Below, one piece after another: positions 20,281-28,990 of a DNA stretch of 64,000 nt. Every line of letters begins with the position of its first letter. Position 1 is the stretch's first letter. The stretch spans positions 37,852-101,851 of the forward strand of contig NZ_WIBJ01000008.1 in assembly GCF_009495755.1 (NCBI RefSeq). The letters are read 5' to 3'. Position numbers and translations under genes: made by a program. This stretch comes from Flavobacterium sp. LMO8 (lineage in GTDB: Bacteria; Bacteroidota; Bacteroidia; Flavobacteriales; Flavobacteriaceae). The notes beneath the pieces were generated by a model. The model was not told the DNA's origin. It made no database searches and worked only from the letters and a program-made list of their open reading frames with translations.

Positions 20281-20406
20281 ACCACATAGAAACATAGAAA
20301 AGCATTTTTTTTGAGATAAACATAGCATTTCATTAACACTGAGCTATGAAAACTATGAAAAGTGTCACGTCTCAACTCATTTTGGAAAACTATGTGTCTA
20401 TGTGGT
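20281..20406 (+). repeat. Inverted-repeat element between rlmD and the DUF6452 gene
   Basis: ACCACATAGAAACATAG (20281-20297) and CTATGTGTCTATGTGGT (20390-20406) are complementary at 16 of 17 positions. The inner part repeats related words (CATAG, CTATGAAAACTATG). It resembles dispersed Flavobacteriia intergenic repeats and fills nearly the whole gap. Confidence 0.55.
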
Positions 20407-20420
20407 AAAATAAAAAATTT

Positions 20421-20924
20421 ATGAAAAAATTAGTTTTTATAACCCTATCCTTGCTTTTAGCCGTTTCGTTTTGGAACTGCGAAAAAGATGATATTTGCGC
20501 TGAAGGAACGCCCGTAACACCTCGGTTAATTATTGAGTTTTACGACGCTACTAATCCTTCTGTTTTAAAAAATATTACGAATTTAGGTATAATTGAACCT
20601 ACTTTCACACAAGGATTTCCTTTTAATGGAGTCTCTAAAATTCAAGTTCCATTGCGAACAACGGCTGATATTACTACTTTGAATTTTATCCAAAACGGAA
20701 GCGACACCGATTCTGCAAACGACAATATTGATTTGATTACTTTTAACTATGAAAGAATCAATGAATATGTTTCTCGTGCTTGTGGCTATAAAACACTATT
20801 TTATTTAAATGATATCAATCCAATTGAATTAACTGCTGATGGCAACAACTGGATTCAAAACATTGAAGTAATGCAACCTAATATAGAAACCGAAAATGAA
20901 GTACATGTTAAGATTTATTTTTAG
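20421..20924 (+). CDS. DUF6452 family lipoprotein
   Basis: A 167-residue lipoprotein (signal ending SFWNC, lipidated Cys at 20, then EKDDICAEGTPVTPRLIIEFYD). The later segment ITFNYERINEYVSRACGYKTLFYLNDI and the end NEVHVKIYF are the family pattern. It overlaps the DUF6048 gene by 29 nt, so the two are translated from one message and probably work together in the outer membrane. Function unknown. Paralogue of the gene at 12321-12767. Confidence 0.8.
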   Translation: MKKLVFITLSLLLAVSFWNCEKDDICAEGTPVTPRLIIEFYDATNPSVLKNITNLGIIEPTFTQGFPFNGVSKIQVPLRTTADITTLNFIQNGSDTDSANDNIDLITFNYERINEYVSRACGYKTLFYLNDINPIELTADGNNWIQNIEVMQPNIETENEVHVKIYF

Positions 20925-21591
20925 TCTGAGCTTGGTTTGTATTTCATTATTAGGAAATGCACAACCCAAAGACACCGCAAAAGTTATATATCCTGAACGC
21001 TATGGATTGCGCTTGGGCGTTGATTTACACAAAATAGCGCGTTCGTTTTACGAAAAAGACTATAGAGGTTTTGAAGTAGTTGGAGATTATCGTTTAACCA
21101 AGCGTTTTTACATAGCAGGTGAAATTGGAAACGAAGATAAAACCGTGGACGACGACCGTTTAAACTTTACTACAAAAGGAACGTATTTTAAAGTAGGTTT
21201 TGATTACAACTCGTTTGAAAACTGGCTCGACATGGAAAACATGATTTACATAGGAATGCGTTACGGAGTAAGTAGCTTTAATCACACTTTAAATAGTTAT
21301 AAAATCTATGATCCAACAAATTATTATGGTGAAAACACCATAATTTCAGGAGCAGAATTTGATGGCTTAAATGCAAGTTGGTTAGAAGTTGTTGGTGGAA
21401 TCAAAGCTGAGTTATTTAATAACCTTTATATGGGTTTTTCGGTACGATTGAACTATTTGGTATATGACAAAAAACCTGAAAACTTTGATAATTTATTTAT
21501 TCCAGGTTATAATCGAACATACGATGGGAAATTTGGTGCAAGTATAAATTACTCTGTAAGTTATTTTATTCCAATTTATAAAAAAAAGTAG
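20896..21591 (+). CDS. DUF6048 family outer-membrane beta-barrel protein
   Basis: A 231-residue protein with signal peptide (about 1-22) and alternating beta strands such as RFYIAGEIG, TYFKVGFDYN, MIYIGMRYGVS, and a last strand GASINYSVSYFIPIYKKK, fitting a small outer-membrane barrel. Start is 20896 or the in-frame ATG at 20905; both give a workable signal. It follows the overlapping DUF6452 lipoprotein. Function unknown. Confidence 0.75.
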   Translation: MKYMLRFIFSLSLVCISLLGNAQPKDTAKVIYPERYGLRLGVDLHKIARSFYEKDYRGFEVVGDYRLTKRFYIAGEIGNEDKTVDDDRLNFTTKGTYFKVGFDYNSFENWLDMENMIYIGMRYGVSSFNHTLNSYKIYDPTNYYGENTIISGAEFDGLNASWLEVVGGIKAELFNNLYMGFSVRLNYLVYDKKPENFDNLFIPGYNRTYDGKFGASINYSVSYFIPIYKKK

Positions 21592-21628
21592 AGACTGTAA
21601 AATAATTATTAATTCATTTATTTGAATT

Positions 21629-22957
21629 TTACTTTTTCGGAAAAACAAATTCTATTCTTACACTTCCGTCTTCGTCGATTTTTGTTAATTGAATATCGTG
21701 TAAAGTATTGACTAATTCTGGATTCCAAGGGGTTTTTACTTTTACGTAATTTTCGGTAAATCCGTGGATATAGCCTTCTTTATTTTCACTTTCAAATAAA
21801 ACCGTTCTGTTGGTTCCAATTTGACTTTCGTAAAATGCTCTTCTTTTCTTAACAGAAAGCCCGCGTAGCATTTTACTTCTTTTCGAACGTACATTAGCTG
21901 GCACTACTCCATCCATATCAACCGCTTCCGTATTATCTCTTTCCGAATAGGTAAAAACATGTAAATACGAAATATCTAAATCATTCAAGAAATGATACGT
22001 TTCTAAGAAATGTTCGTCAGTTTCCCCTGGAAACCCAACAATAACATCAACTCCAATACAAGCGTGTGGCATTACTTCACGAATTTTTGCAACACGTTCT
22101 GTATATAATTCACGCATATAACGACGTTTCATTTTTTTTAAAATATCATTAGAACCCGATTGTAAAGGAATATGAAAATGTGGCACAAATGTTCGGCTTT
22201 GTGATACAAATTCAATCGTTTCGTTTTTCAACAGATTAGGCTCGATGGAAGAAATTCGTAAACGTTCAATTCCTTCTACTTCATCTAATGCTATTACTAA
22301 ATCTAAGAAAGTGTGTTCGTGTTTTTTATTTCCGAATTCCCCTTTACCGTAATCACCAATATTTACTCCAGTAAGAACAATTTCTTTGATGCCTTGTTCT
22401 GAAATTTCTTTAGCATTTTTCAATACATTTTCCAAAGCATCACTTCTAGAAATTCCTCTTGCTAATGGAATCGTACAATACGTACATTTATAATCGCAAC
22501 CATCTTGCACTTTTAAGAAAGCACGAGTTCTGTCGCCAATTGAATAACTTCCTACATAAAAATCGGCTTCTTCGATTTCGCAGGAATGCACTTCGCCCAT
22601 GTCGTTTTTCGACAAGTCGTTGATATAATCGGTGATTTTAAATTTTTCGGTTGCTCCTAAAACCAAATCTACGCCATCAACTGCGGCTAATTCTTCTGGT
22701 TTTAATTGCGCATAACAACCTACAGCTGCTACGAATGCTTTATCATTCAGCTTCATTGCTTTTTTAACAATCTGCTTGAATTGCTTGTCCGCATTATCGG
22801 TAACCGAACACGTATTAATTACATAAATATCTGCAATTTCTTCGAAATCAACACGTTCAAAACCTTCATTTTGAAAATCACGTGCAATAGTAGACGTTTC
22901 TGAGAAGTTCAATTTGCATCCTAAAGTGTAGAAAGCGACTTTTTTCTTGTTTTCCAT
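21629..22957 (-). CDS. mtaB: tRNA t6A37 methylthiotransferase MtaB
   Basis: A 442-residue radical-SAM enzyme forming ms2t6A at position 37 of tRNAs reading ANN codons. Seen: N-terminal UPF0004 domain (about 5-130) with cysteines in TLGCKLNFSE, NTCSVTD and GCYAQ; the radical-SAM triad CDYKCTYC near residue 155; and the C-terminal TRAM domain (about 375-440). The order and the TLGCKLN signature place it with MtaB rather than MiaB or RimO. A perfect -7 element TAAGTTTG lies at 23003-23010 on the minus strand, giving a leader of about 40 nt. Confidence 0.92.
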   Translation of the reverse strand: MENKKKVAFYTLGCKLNFSETSTIARDFQNEGFERVDFEEIADIYVINTCSVTDNADKQFKQIVKKAMKLNDKAFVAAVGCYAQLKPEELAAVDGVDLVLGATEKFKITDYINDLSKNDMGEVHSCEIEEADFYVGSYSIGDRTRAFLKVQDGCDYKCTYCTIPLARGISRSDALENVLKNAKEISEQGIKEIVLTGVNIGDYGKGEFGNKKHEHTFLDLVIALDEVEGIERLRISSIEPNLLKNETIEFVSQSRTFVPHFHIPLQSGSNDILKKMKRRYMRELYTERVAKIREVMPHACIGVDVIVGFPGETDEHFLETYHFLNDLDISYLHVFTYSERDNTEAVDMDGVVPANVRSKRSKMLRGLSVKKRRAFYESQIGTNRTVLFESENKEGYIHGFTENYVKVKTPWNPELVNTLHDIQLTKIDEDGSVRIEFVFPKK

Positions 22958-23065
22958 AAGTACAACTCAATTAATGAAATCGTTGTCAAAAAATTGAGAG
23001 TGCAAACTTAATATTTTATTTCAATAAAATCAGAAACATTATCCAATGTATTACAAAATAATTTT

Positions 23066-23073
23066 TAATTTTG
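23066..23073 (+). promoter_or_regulatory. -7 element of the HEPN-like gene
   Basis: TAATTTTG is a perfect TAnnTTTG. It covers a TTG codon at 23071 that is in frame with the gene, so the true start must be the ATG at 23089. No TTG is found at the expected upstream distance. Confidence 0.45.
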
Positions 23074-23088
23074 GAAGAAACTATCTCA

Positions 23089-23919
23089 ATGAATTATAGA
23101 GAATTACTAGATAAGTTAAAATCAGACATTGAAAATATTACCAATGAAACTGAATCTTTAACCAAAGAACTAAATTTAAAAAATAATGATGTCAGAAAAG
23201 ACTTTTTTGGTCTATTTCAAACTGTAATTGATGAGTATTATTTGGGATTAAATACATTTATTTTTTTTAAAACCAATAATCCAGTTAAGATTTATGAAAT
23301 TTATGTTTATGAAAATGAAATAAAGTTCCTTGATAATCACATCAGAAAATTGTTTGCAATAAAAGAAAATGAAGTTCTAAAGAAGAAATATATTAACAAC
23401 TTGGAAAAAAATTTAATATTGGGTTGTTTTGCTGTTTTCGAAACATGTGTAAATCTGATTTTTAATAAATTTTATGAAGAATCTAAATTTCATGAATTTA
23501 TCATACAAGAAATAAAAAAAGATGAATCTAAATTTTTACATCAAAATGATTTCAATGAAAATCAAAAAGAAAAAATTATTGAAAAACTTTTTGATAAATT
23601 AACTCTGCATAAAAAATTCAGATATCTATCAAAAGATAAATATTCAAAAGAAATGAGACCTTCAGATTTGGAATTTATAAAATTTATATCAGACTATAGA
23701 AATTGCAATATTCATTCAAATGGGATTTGTAATAATGATTTTGAAAAAACATATTTCAATTCGACTTTCATCTTTAAAAAGAATCATACTATTAAAATTA
23801 TAGATAAAGAAGATTTTTCATTTACGAGTTGGAGTATATGCTTTGAAATGAAAGACATTTTTACAAGGCTAATAAAAACTATCAACTACGATGAATTAAT
23901 TGAACATCCAGAACAATAA
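23089..23919 (+). CDS. Orphan HEPN-like protein
   Basis: A 276-residue, strongly helical, Lys/Asn/Ile-rich protein without signal peptide. I recognise one motif: residues 203-211 read YRNCNIHSN, matching the Rx4H signature (R204, H209) of HEPN domains, many of which are RNases in toxin-antitoxin or defence systems. The preceding segment has a helical FAVFETCVNLIFNKF, as in the first helix pair of RiboL-PSP/MAE-type HEPN proteins. No antitoxin or nucleotidyltransferase partner is adjacent: mtaB is divergent and the GlmU-like gene convergent. Its very AT-rich codon use differs from neighbours and suggests transfer. HEPN assignment is moderate. Confidence 0.55.
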   Translation: MNYRELLDKLKSDIENITNETESLTKELNLKNNDVRKDFFGLFQTVIDEYYLGLNTFIFFKTNNPVKIYEIYVYENEIKFLDNHIRKLFAIKENEVLKKKYINNLEKNLILGCFAVFETCVNLIFNKFYEESKFHEFIIQEIKKDESKFLHQNDFNENQKEKIIEKLFDKLTLHKKFRYLSKDKYSKEMRPSDLEFIKFISDYRNCNIHSNGICNNDFEKTYFNSTFIFKKNHTIKIIDKEDFSFTSWSICFEMKDIFTRLIKTINYDELIEHPEQ

Positions 23920-23945
23920 AAAGCCTATATTTTATAGGCTTTTTA
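23918..23945. terminator. Bidirectional terminator after the HEPN-like gene
   Basis: The 9-bp stem AAGCCTATA/TATAGGCTT with a 3-nt loop is flanked by A-run and T-run, so it works for both convergent genes. Confidence 0.85.
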
Positions 23946-23965
23946 TTAAAATATTTCTAATCAAA

Positions 23966-25141
23966 CTACTCTTTTCTATACTTCTTCGTTTCTTCAAAAA
24001 CGTGTTCTAAAATTTTAGCGTCTTCTTCGGTGAATTCTACATGACGGCGACTCATTACAATTTTAGCGGTTTCAAAAGCTTTTTTAGTGATGTAAGTGGT
24101 AAATCCTGAAGCACCGCCCCATGAGAAACTTGGTACAAAATTTCTTGGAAATCCAGAACCAAAAATATTCGTTGAAACTCCAACTACAGTTCCTGTATTG
24201 AACATGGTATTAATACCGCATTTGCTGTGATCGCCCATCATTAATCCGCAGAATTGCAAACCTGAGCGAGCAAAGCCTTCGGTTTCATAACTCCACAAAC
24301 GTACTTCTTCGTAGTTGTTTTTTAAGTTGGAATTATTAGAATCGGCACCAATGTTACACCATTCTCCTAAAACGGAATTCCCTAAAAATCCATCATGTCC
24401 TTTATTAGAATACCCAAATAAAACCGAATTATTTACTTCGCCACCAATGCGACAATGAGGTCCCACGGTTGTAGCTCCATAAACTTTGGTCGCTAATTTC
24501 ACTTGTGCTTCTTCGCACAAAGCAAATGGTCCACGAATAACCGAACCTTCCATGATTTCTGCATTTTTTCCGATGTAAATTGGACCCGTTGAAGCGTTTA
24601 AGGTTACGAATTCTAACTTCGCTCCTTCTTCAATGAAGATGTTTTCAGGTGCAATTACGTTGACGCTTTTTGGAATGGGTTGAGAAAATCTATCTTCTGT
24701 AAGTAGTTCAAAATCTTCACGAATAGCCGCATCATTCTTTGCGAAAATATCCCAAGTATTTTCAATTCTTAAAACGTCACCTTCATATTCAATTAATTCA
24801 TATTCATCAAAATCGATATCTTCTTGTGTGTCATGTGTATGAAAAGCAATGATTTCTTCCCCAAAAAGAATCGCTTCTTTTGGATTCAGATTTTGAACCA
24901 TATCAATTAAAATTGGATTAGGCAAAAACGAAGCGTTAATCATGATGTTCTCTTCCATTTCTACCATTGGGTATTTCTCCATCAAATATTCTTCGGTAAG
25001 TGTTGTGGTAGTATATCCTAAATATTTTTCCCACTTTTCACGAATGGTTAAAATTCCGATACGAATATCAGCTACTGGACGCGTAAAAGTAAAAGGAAGT
25101 AACGCATTGCGAACGGTTCCGTCAAAAAGTATATAGTTCAT
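23966..25141 (-). CDS. GlmU-family sugar nucleotidyltransferase-like protein
   Basis: A 391-residue protein starting MNYILFDGTVRNALLPFTFTRPVADIRIGIL, the Bacteroidota GlmU-like family. The N-terminal half is a degenerate nucleotidyltransferase fold. The C-terminal half is a left-handed beta-helix of hexapeptide repeats (about 175-330, with GKNAEIMEGSVIRGP, TVGPHCRIGGEV and GEWCNIGADSNNSNL). The canonical GlmU N-terminal GxGTRM loop is not visible, so enzymatic activity is uncertain. It lies upstream of nothing on its strand and 127 nt after the rpmE region. Confidence 0.82.
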   Translation of the reverse strand: MNYILFDGTVRNALLPFTFTRPVADIRIGILTIREKWEKYLGYTTTTLTEEYLMEKYPMVEMEENIMINASFLPNPILIDMVQNLNPKEAILFGEEIIAFHTHDTQEDIDFDEYELIEYEGDVLRIENTWDIFAKNDAAIREDFELLTEDRFSQPIPKSVNVIAPENIFIEEGAKLEFVTLNASTGPIYIGKNAEIMEGSVIRGPFALCEEAQVKLATKVYGATTVGPHCRIGGEVNNSVLFGYSNKGHDGFLGNSVLGEWCNIGADSNNSNLKNNYEEVRLWSYETEGFARSGLQFCGLMMGDHSKCGINTMFNTGTVVGVSTNIFGSGFPRNFVPSFSWGGASGFTTYITKKAFETAKIVMSRRHVEFTEEDAKILEHVFEETKKYRKE

Positions 25142-25216
25142 TATTTTTTATTTTATCGTTGAATCGTTGCAATGCAACGATTGTACATTATAGATTCAAA
25201 AATACAATTTATTCCA

Positions 25217-25246
25217 TAAAAAAAGCCTCACCTAAGTGAAGCTTTT
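25217..25246 (-). terminator. Terminator of rpmE
   Basis: The stem AAGCcTCAC/GTGAaGCTT (one G-U type position) with a short loop is followed by a T-run on the minus strand, 23 nt after the rpmE stop. Confidence 0.8.
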
Positions 25247-25269
25247 CTCTATTTTGAAAAAGCGAAAAA

Positions 25270-25521
25270 TTATTTAGCTTTTTTAGCGTATTTGCTGTTG
25301 AATTTATCGATACGACCTGCTGTATCAATAAGTTTAGATTTACCTGTGTAAAAAGGGTGAGAAGTTCTTGAAATCTCCATTTTGAAAACTGGATACTCAA
25401 CACCTTCGTGAGTAATAGTTTCTTTAGTTTCTACTGTAGATTTAGTGATAAAAACATCTTCATTTGACATGTCTTTAAATGCAACTAATCTGTAATTTTC
25501 TGGGTGAATACCTTTTTTCAT
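25270..25521 (-). CDS. rpmE: 50S ribosomal protein L31, type B
   Basis: An 83-residue L31 of the type B (zinc-free) class: MKKGIHPENYRLVAFKDMSNED, then the SRTSHPFYTGK motif and RIDKFNSKYAKK. The Cys residues of type A L31 are absent, so the protein does not depend on zinc. A good promoter lies about 110 nt upstream, leaving a long leader of about 100 nt that could carry regulation. Confidence 0.95.
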   Translation of the reverse strand: MKKGIHPENYRLVAFKDMSNEDVFITKSTVETKETITHEGVEYPVFKMEISRTSHPFYTGKSKLIDTAGRIDKFNSKYAKKAK

Positions 25522-25631
25522 TTTGTAATTCTTTTTTTATTAAGCGATTATAACTTGTTTCGCGGCTCTACATTAAAAGAGGTGTAAACATTTTATAACC
25601 TTTTGGTTTATAAACTTTTTATTTCAGAGTG

Positions 25632-25661
25632 CAAAATTACATTTATTTTTTAATCTAACAA
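25632..25661 (-). promoter_or_regulatory. Promoter of rpmE
   Basis: On the minus strand TTG (25659-25661), a 19-nt spacer, and TAATTTTG (25632-25639) followed by GCACTC. Exact consensus match. Confidence 0.72.
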
Positions 25662-25749
25662 TCTTTATGTAACTTTTTTTTATTTTTTATCACTCATATA
25701 GAACGATTAGAATTCTTATATTTGTAAATTAATTAAACCAAAACAAACT

Positions 25750-26277
25750 ATGAACGAAATTATTAAAAAGAACGGAATTAACTTTGGAATTATTACCGGA
25801 GTATTAAGTGTATTGATTACAACATCAATTTACATTGTTGATTTAGCCTTAATGACTAAATGGTGGTTAGGCATTTCTATTTTGGTTGTCTACATTATTA
25901 TTGGTTGTGTTTTATTAGTTAAAACTAAAAAAGACTTAGGCGGTTATATGAGCTTTAAAGAAGGTTTTACTGTTTATTTCATTTCAGCACTTATTGGTAT
26001 TGCAATTTCTGTTATTTATAATATTTTATTGTTCAATGTTATCGACCCTGAAGCAGCTATCCGATTAAAAGAACTTACACTTGAATCAACTGTTCAAATG
26101 TTAGAGAAATTTGGAACACCAACTTCTGCCATCAAAGAAACTGTTGACAAAATGAAAGACTTTAATCAATTTTCTCCGATGGAACAATTAAAAGGAAGCA
26201 TCTGGAGCATTGTTGGTTCTGCTGTTTTTGGTGCTATTTTAGCTGCTATCTTCAAAAAAGACAAACCTGTATTCTAA
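25750..26277 (+). CDS. DUF4199 family membrane protein
   Basis: A 175-residue protein with four hydrophobic segments (about 12-32, 38-57, 72-96, 150-168) and the LGGYMSFKEGFTVYF motif between helices two and three, typical of DUF4199. In Bacteroidota this family commonly stands directly before a glycosyltransferase, as here (4 nt gap). A TATATTTG element at 25717-25724 is a likely -7 site. Function unknown, presumably envelope-related. Confidence 0.85.
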   Translation: MNEIIKKNGINFGIITGVLSVLITTSIYIVDLALMTKWWLGISILVVYIIIGCVLLVKTKKDLGGYMSFKEGFTVYFISALIGIAISVIYNILLFNVIDPEAAIRLKELTLESTVQMLEKFGTPTSAIKETVDKMKDFNQFSPMEQLKGSIWSIVGSAVFGAILAAIFKKDKPVF

Positions 26278-26281
26278 ATAA

Positions 26282-27223
26282 ATGAATTTATCTATAGTTA
26301 TCCCATTATTAAACGAAGAAGAATCGTTACCAGAATTACACAATTGGATTGTGAAAGTGATGCAAGCGCATAACTTTTCATACGAAATCCTGTTTATTGA
26401 CGATGGTAGTACCGATGCTTCTTGGAATGTTATTTCACAGCTTTCAAATGAAAATCCGAATGTAAAAGGAATCCGTTTTCTTAGAAATTACGGAAAATCG
26501 CAAGCATTACACGCAGGTTTTGCTAAAGCGCAAGGCGATGTCGTAATTACCATGGATGCCGATTTACAAGATAGTCCAGATGAAATTCCTGAATTATTCC
26601 GTTTAATTACTGAAGATAATTATGATTTGATTTCGGGATGGAAGAAAAAACGTTACGATTCAGTTGTAGCGAAAAATATTCCTTCTAAATTGTTCAATTG
26701 GGCGGCTCGAAAAACGTCTGGAGTTCATCTGAACGATTTCAATTGCGGATTAAAAGCTTACAAAAATATTGTCATCAAAAACATAGAAGTTTCGGGAGAA
26801 ATGCACCGATATATTCCAGTTTTAGCGAAAAATGCAGGATTTGGAAAAATCGGTGAAAAAGTCGTGATTCATCAAGCCAGAAAATACGGAAGTTCTAAAT
26901 TTGGAATGAGTCGTTTCATCAACGGCTTCTTAGATTTAATTACGATTTGGTTTCTATCAACTTTTGGGAAGCGACCTATGCACCTTTTCGGATTATTAGG
27001 CTCTATCATGTTTGTAATTGGATTTTTATTCGCTTTCTACTTAGGAATCGATAAATTATTCATCAACACTTCAGGAAGATTAATCACCGAAAGACCGCAA
27101 TTTTATTTGTCGTTAACCGCAATGTTAATTGGAACGCAATTATTCTTAGCCGGATTTTTAGGCGAAATTATCCTAAGAACCAAAAACAACGAAGAACGTT
27201 ATAAGATTTCAGAAGTATTATAA
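26282..27223 (+). CDS. Glycosyltransferase family 2, polyprenyl-phosphate type
   Basis: A 313-residue GT2 enzyme: GT-A domain (about 1-225) with LSIVIPLLNEEESLPEL, FIDDGSTDASW, RNYGKSQALHAG, and the metal-binding DADLQDSPDE, followed by two membrane helices (about 235-262 and 270-300). This layout is that of DPM1/GtrB-like enzymes that load a sugar on undecaprenyl phosphate. Sugar specificity cannot be read. It lies in an apparent operon with DUF4199, the phosphosugar mutase and the exporter. Confidence 0.9.
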   Translation: MNLSIVIPLLNEEESLPELHNWIVKVMQAHNFSYEILFIDDGSTDASWNVISQLSNENPNVKGIRFLRNYGKSQALHAGFAKAQGDVVITMDADLQDSPDEIPELFRLITEDNYDLISGWKKKRYDSVVAKNIPSKLFNWAARKTSGVHLNDFNCGLKAYKNIVIKNIEVSGEMHRYIPVLAKNAGFGKIGEKVVIHQARKYGSSKFGMSRFINGFLDLITIWFLSTFGKRPMHLFGLLGSIMFVIGFLFAFYLGIDKLFINTSGRLITERPQFYLSLTAMLIGTQLFLAGFLGEIILRTKNNEERYKISEVL

Positions 27224-27227
27224 TATA

Positions 27228-27249
27228 TGAGAAAACACTAGTTTTCTCA
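27228..27249 (+). repeat. Hairpin between glycosyltransferase and mutase genes
   Basis: TGAGAAAAC and GTTTTCTCA form a 9-bp stem around ACTA. No T-run follows, so it is more likely a stabiliser or weak attenuator than a terminator. Confidence 0.45.
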
Positions 27250-27262
27250 AAACATACAGATT

Positions 27263-28990
27263 ATGCACATCGAACAAAGTATTTTAAACAAAGTAAACGA
27301 GTGGTTAACCCCAACATTTGACGAAGCAACTCGAAACACTATCAAAGAAATAATGACTTCGGCTCCAAAAGAGTTGGAAGAAAGTTTCTATAAAAATTTA
27401 GAGTTTGGAACCGGTGGAATGCGCGGTGTTATGGGTGTTGGAACCAATCGTATCAACAAATATACACTTGGAAAAAACACGCAAGGTTTGTCAGATTATT
27501 TACATAGATCGTTTCCTAATGAGCAATTAAAAGTAGCAATTGCTTACGATTGCCGTCATAACAGCGATACATTGGCAAAAATAGTGGCCGATGTTTTTTC
27601 TGCTAACGGAATTCAAGTATATCTGTTTTCAGATTTGCGTCCAACACCTGAATTATCATTTGCAGTACGTTACTTAAATTGTCATGCAGGAATCGTGTTA
27701 ACCGCTTCTCACAATCCACCAGAATACAACGGATACAAAGTATACTGGCAAGATGGCGGACAATTAGTACCACCTCAAGATGCAGAAATTATCAAAGTAA
27801 TTGAAGATTTAAAATACAGCGATATCAAATTCGAAGCGAACAATGGTTTAATTAAATATATTGATGAAGAAATTGACGAAGCATTTGTAAATTCTACTGT
27901 AGAAAATGCAAGTTTTAACACACCGCAAAGCGCAAAAGACAATCTAAAAATTGTTTATACTTCATTACATGGAACATCAATCAAATCAGTTCCAGACGTT
28001 TTAGCAAAAGCAGGTTATAAAAATGTAAATATAGTTGCTGAACAAGAAGTTCCTGATGGAAATTTTCCAACAGTAAAATCACCAAACCCAGAAGAACCCG
28101 AAGCTTTAGCAATGGCTACCGCTTTAGCTGAAAAAATCAATGCAGATATTGTTGTAGGAACAGATCCAGACAGTGATCGCGTTGGTGTTGCTGTACGTAA
28201 TTTAGAAGGCGAAATGGTTTTACTTAACGGAAATCAAACAATGGTCGTTATGACTGCCTTTTTGTTAGAAAAATGGAAACAAGCGAATAAAATTACAGGC
28301 AAACAATTTATTGGTTCAACAATTGTATCAACGCCTATGATGTTAGAATTAGCATCTGCTTATGAAGTTGAATGTAAAGTTGGATTAACCGGTTTTAAAT
28401 GGATTGCTAAATTCATAAAAGACTTTCCTAATCAGCAATTTATTGGTGGTGGCGAAGAAAGTTTTGGTTACATGGTTGGTGATGCCGTTAGAGATAAAGA
28501 TGCCGTTGCCGCTATTTTATTAGTTTGTGAAATTGCTGCAATTGCAAAAGCGAACGGAAGTAGTATTTTCCAAGAACTTTTAAATCTATATGTTGATTAT
28601 GGTTTTTACAAAGAAAACTTAATTTCTCTAACCAAAAAAGGAATCTCAGGTTTGGAAGAAATAAACCAAATGATGATTGATTTACGCGAAAATCCAATGA
28701 AAGAAATCAACGGGCAACGAGTAATTTGCATCGAAGATTATCAAGCTTCCAAAGGAAAAGACTTCATGAACAATGAAGAATTTGAAATTCATATTCCAAA
28801 ATCAAACGTATTAATTTACTATTTGGAAGACGGAAGTAAAATCTGCGCAAGACCAAGTGGAACTGAACCTAAAATTAAATTCTACTTCAGCGTCAATGGA
28901 GTTTTAGATTCGATTGAAAACGCTGAAACAGTAGAAAAAGAATTAGACAACAAAATTGCTGGTATTATTTCAGCAATGAAATTAAACTAA
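27263..28990 (+). CDS. Phosphoglucomutase/phosphomannomutase family enzyme
   Basis: A 575-residue alpha-D-phosphohexomutase of the PGM2-like subfamily. Seen: the phosphoserine loop TASHNPPEYNGYKVYW near residue 150, the metal loop GTDPDSDRVG near 300, the sugar-binding GGGEESFGY near 400, and the C-terminal phosphate loop RPSGTEPKIKFY near 530. It interconverts hexose-1- and -6-phosphates and feeds nucleotide-sugar synthesis, which suits its glycosyltransferase neighbour. Its stop is directly followed by the next gene's ATG (TAAATG). Confidence 0.92.
   Translation: MHIEQSILNKVNEWLTPTFDEATRNTIKEIMTSAPKELEESFYKNLEFGTGGMRGVMGVGTNRINKYTLGKNTQGLSDYLHRSFPNEQLKVAIAYDCRHNSDTLAKIVADVFSANGIQVYLFSDLRPTPELSFAVRYLNCHAGIVLTASHNPPEYNGYKVYWQDGGQLVPPQDAEIIKVIEDLKYSDIKFEANNGLIKYIDEEIDEAFVNSTVENASFNTPQSAKDNLKIVYTSLHGTSIKSVPDVLAKAGYKNVNIVAEQEVPDGNFPTVKSPNPEEPEALAMATALAEKINADIVVGTDPDSDRVGVAVRNLEGEMVLLNGNQTMVVMTAFLLEKWKQANKITGKQFIGSTIVSTPMMLELASAYEVECKVGLTGFKWIAKFIKDFPNQQFIGGGEESFGYMVGDAVRDKDAVAAILLVCEIAAIAKANGSSIFQELLNLYVDYGFYKENLISLTKKGISGLEEINQMMIDLRENPMKEINGQRVICIEDYQASKGKDFMNNEEFEIHIPKSNVLIYYLEDGSKICARPSGTEPKIKFYFSVNGVLDSIENAETVEKELDNKIAGIISAMKLN

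Noticed and set aside
23071..23088. TTG start for the HEPN-like gene at 23071
   Set aside because: The codon is part of the TAATTTTG promoter element; ATG at 23089 is the plausible start.
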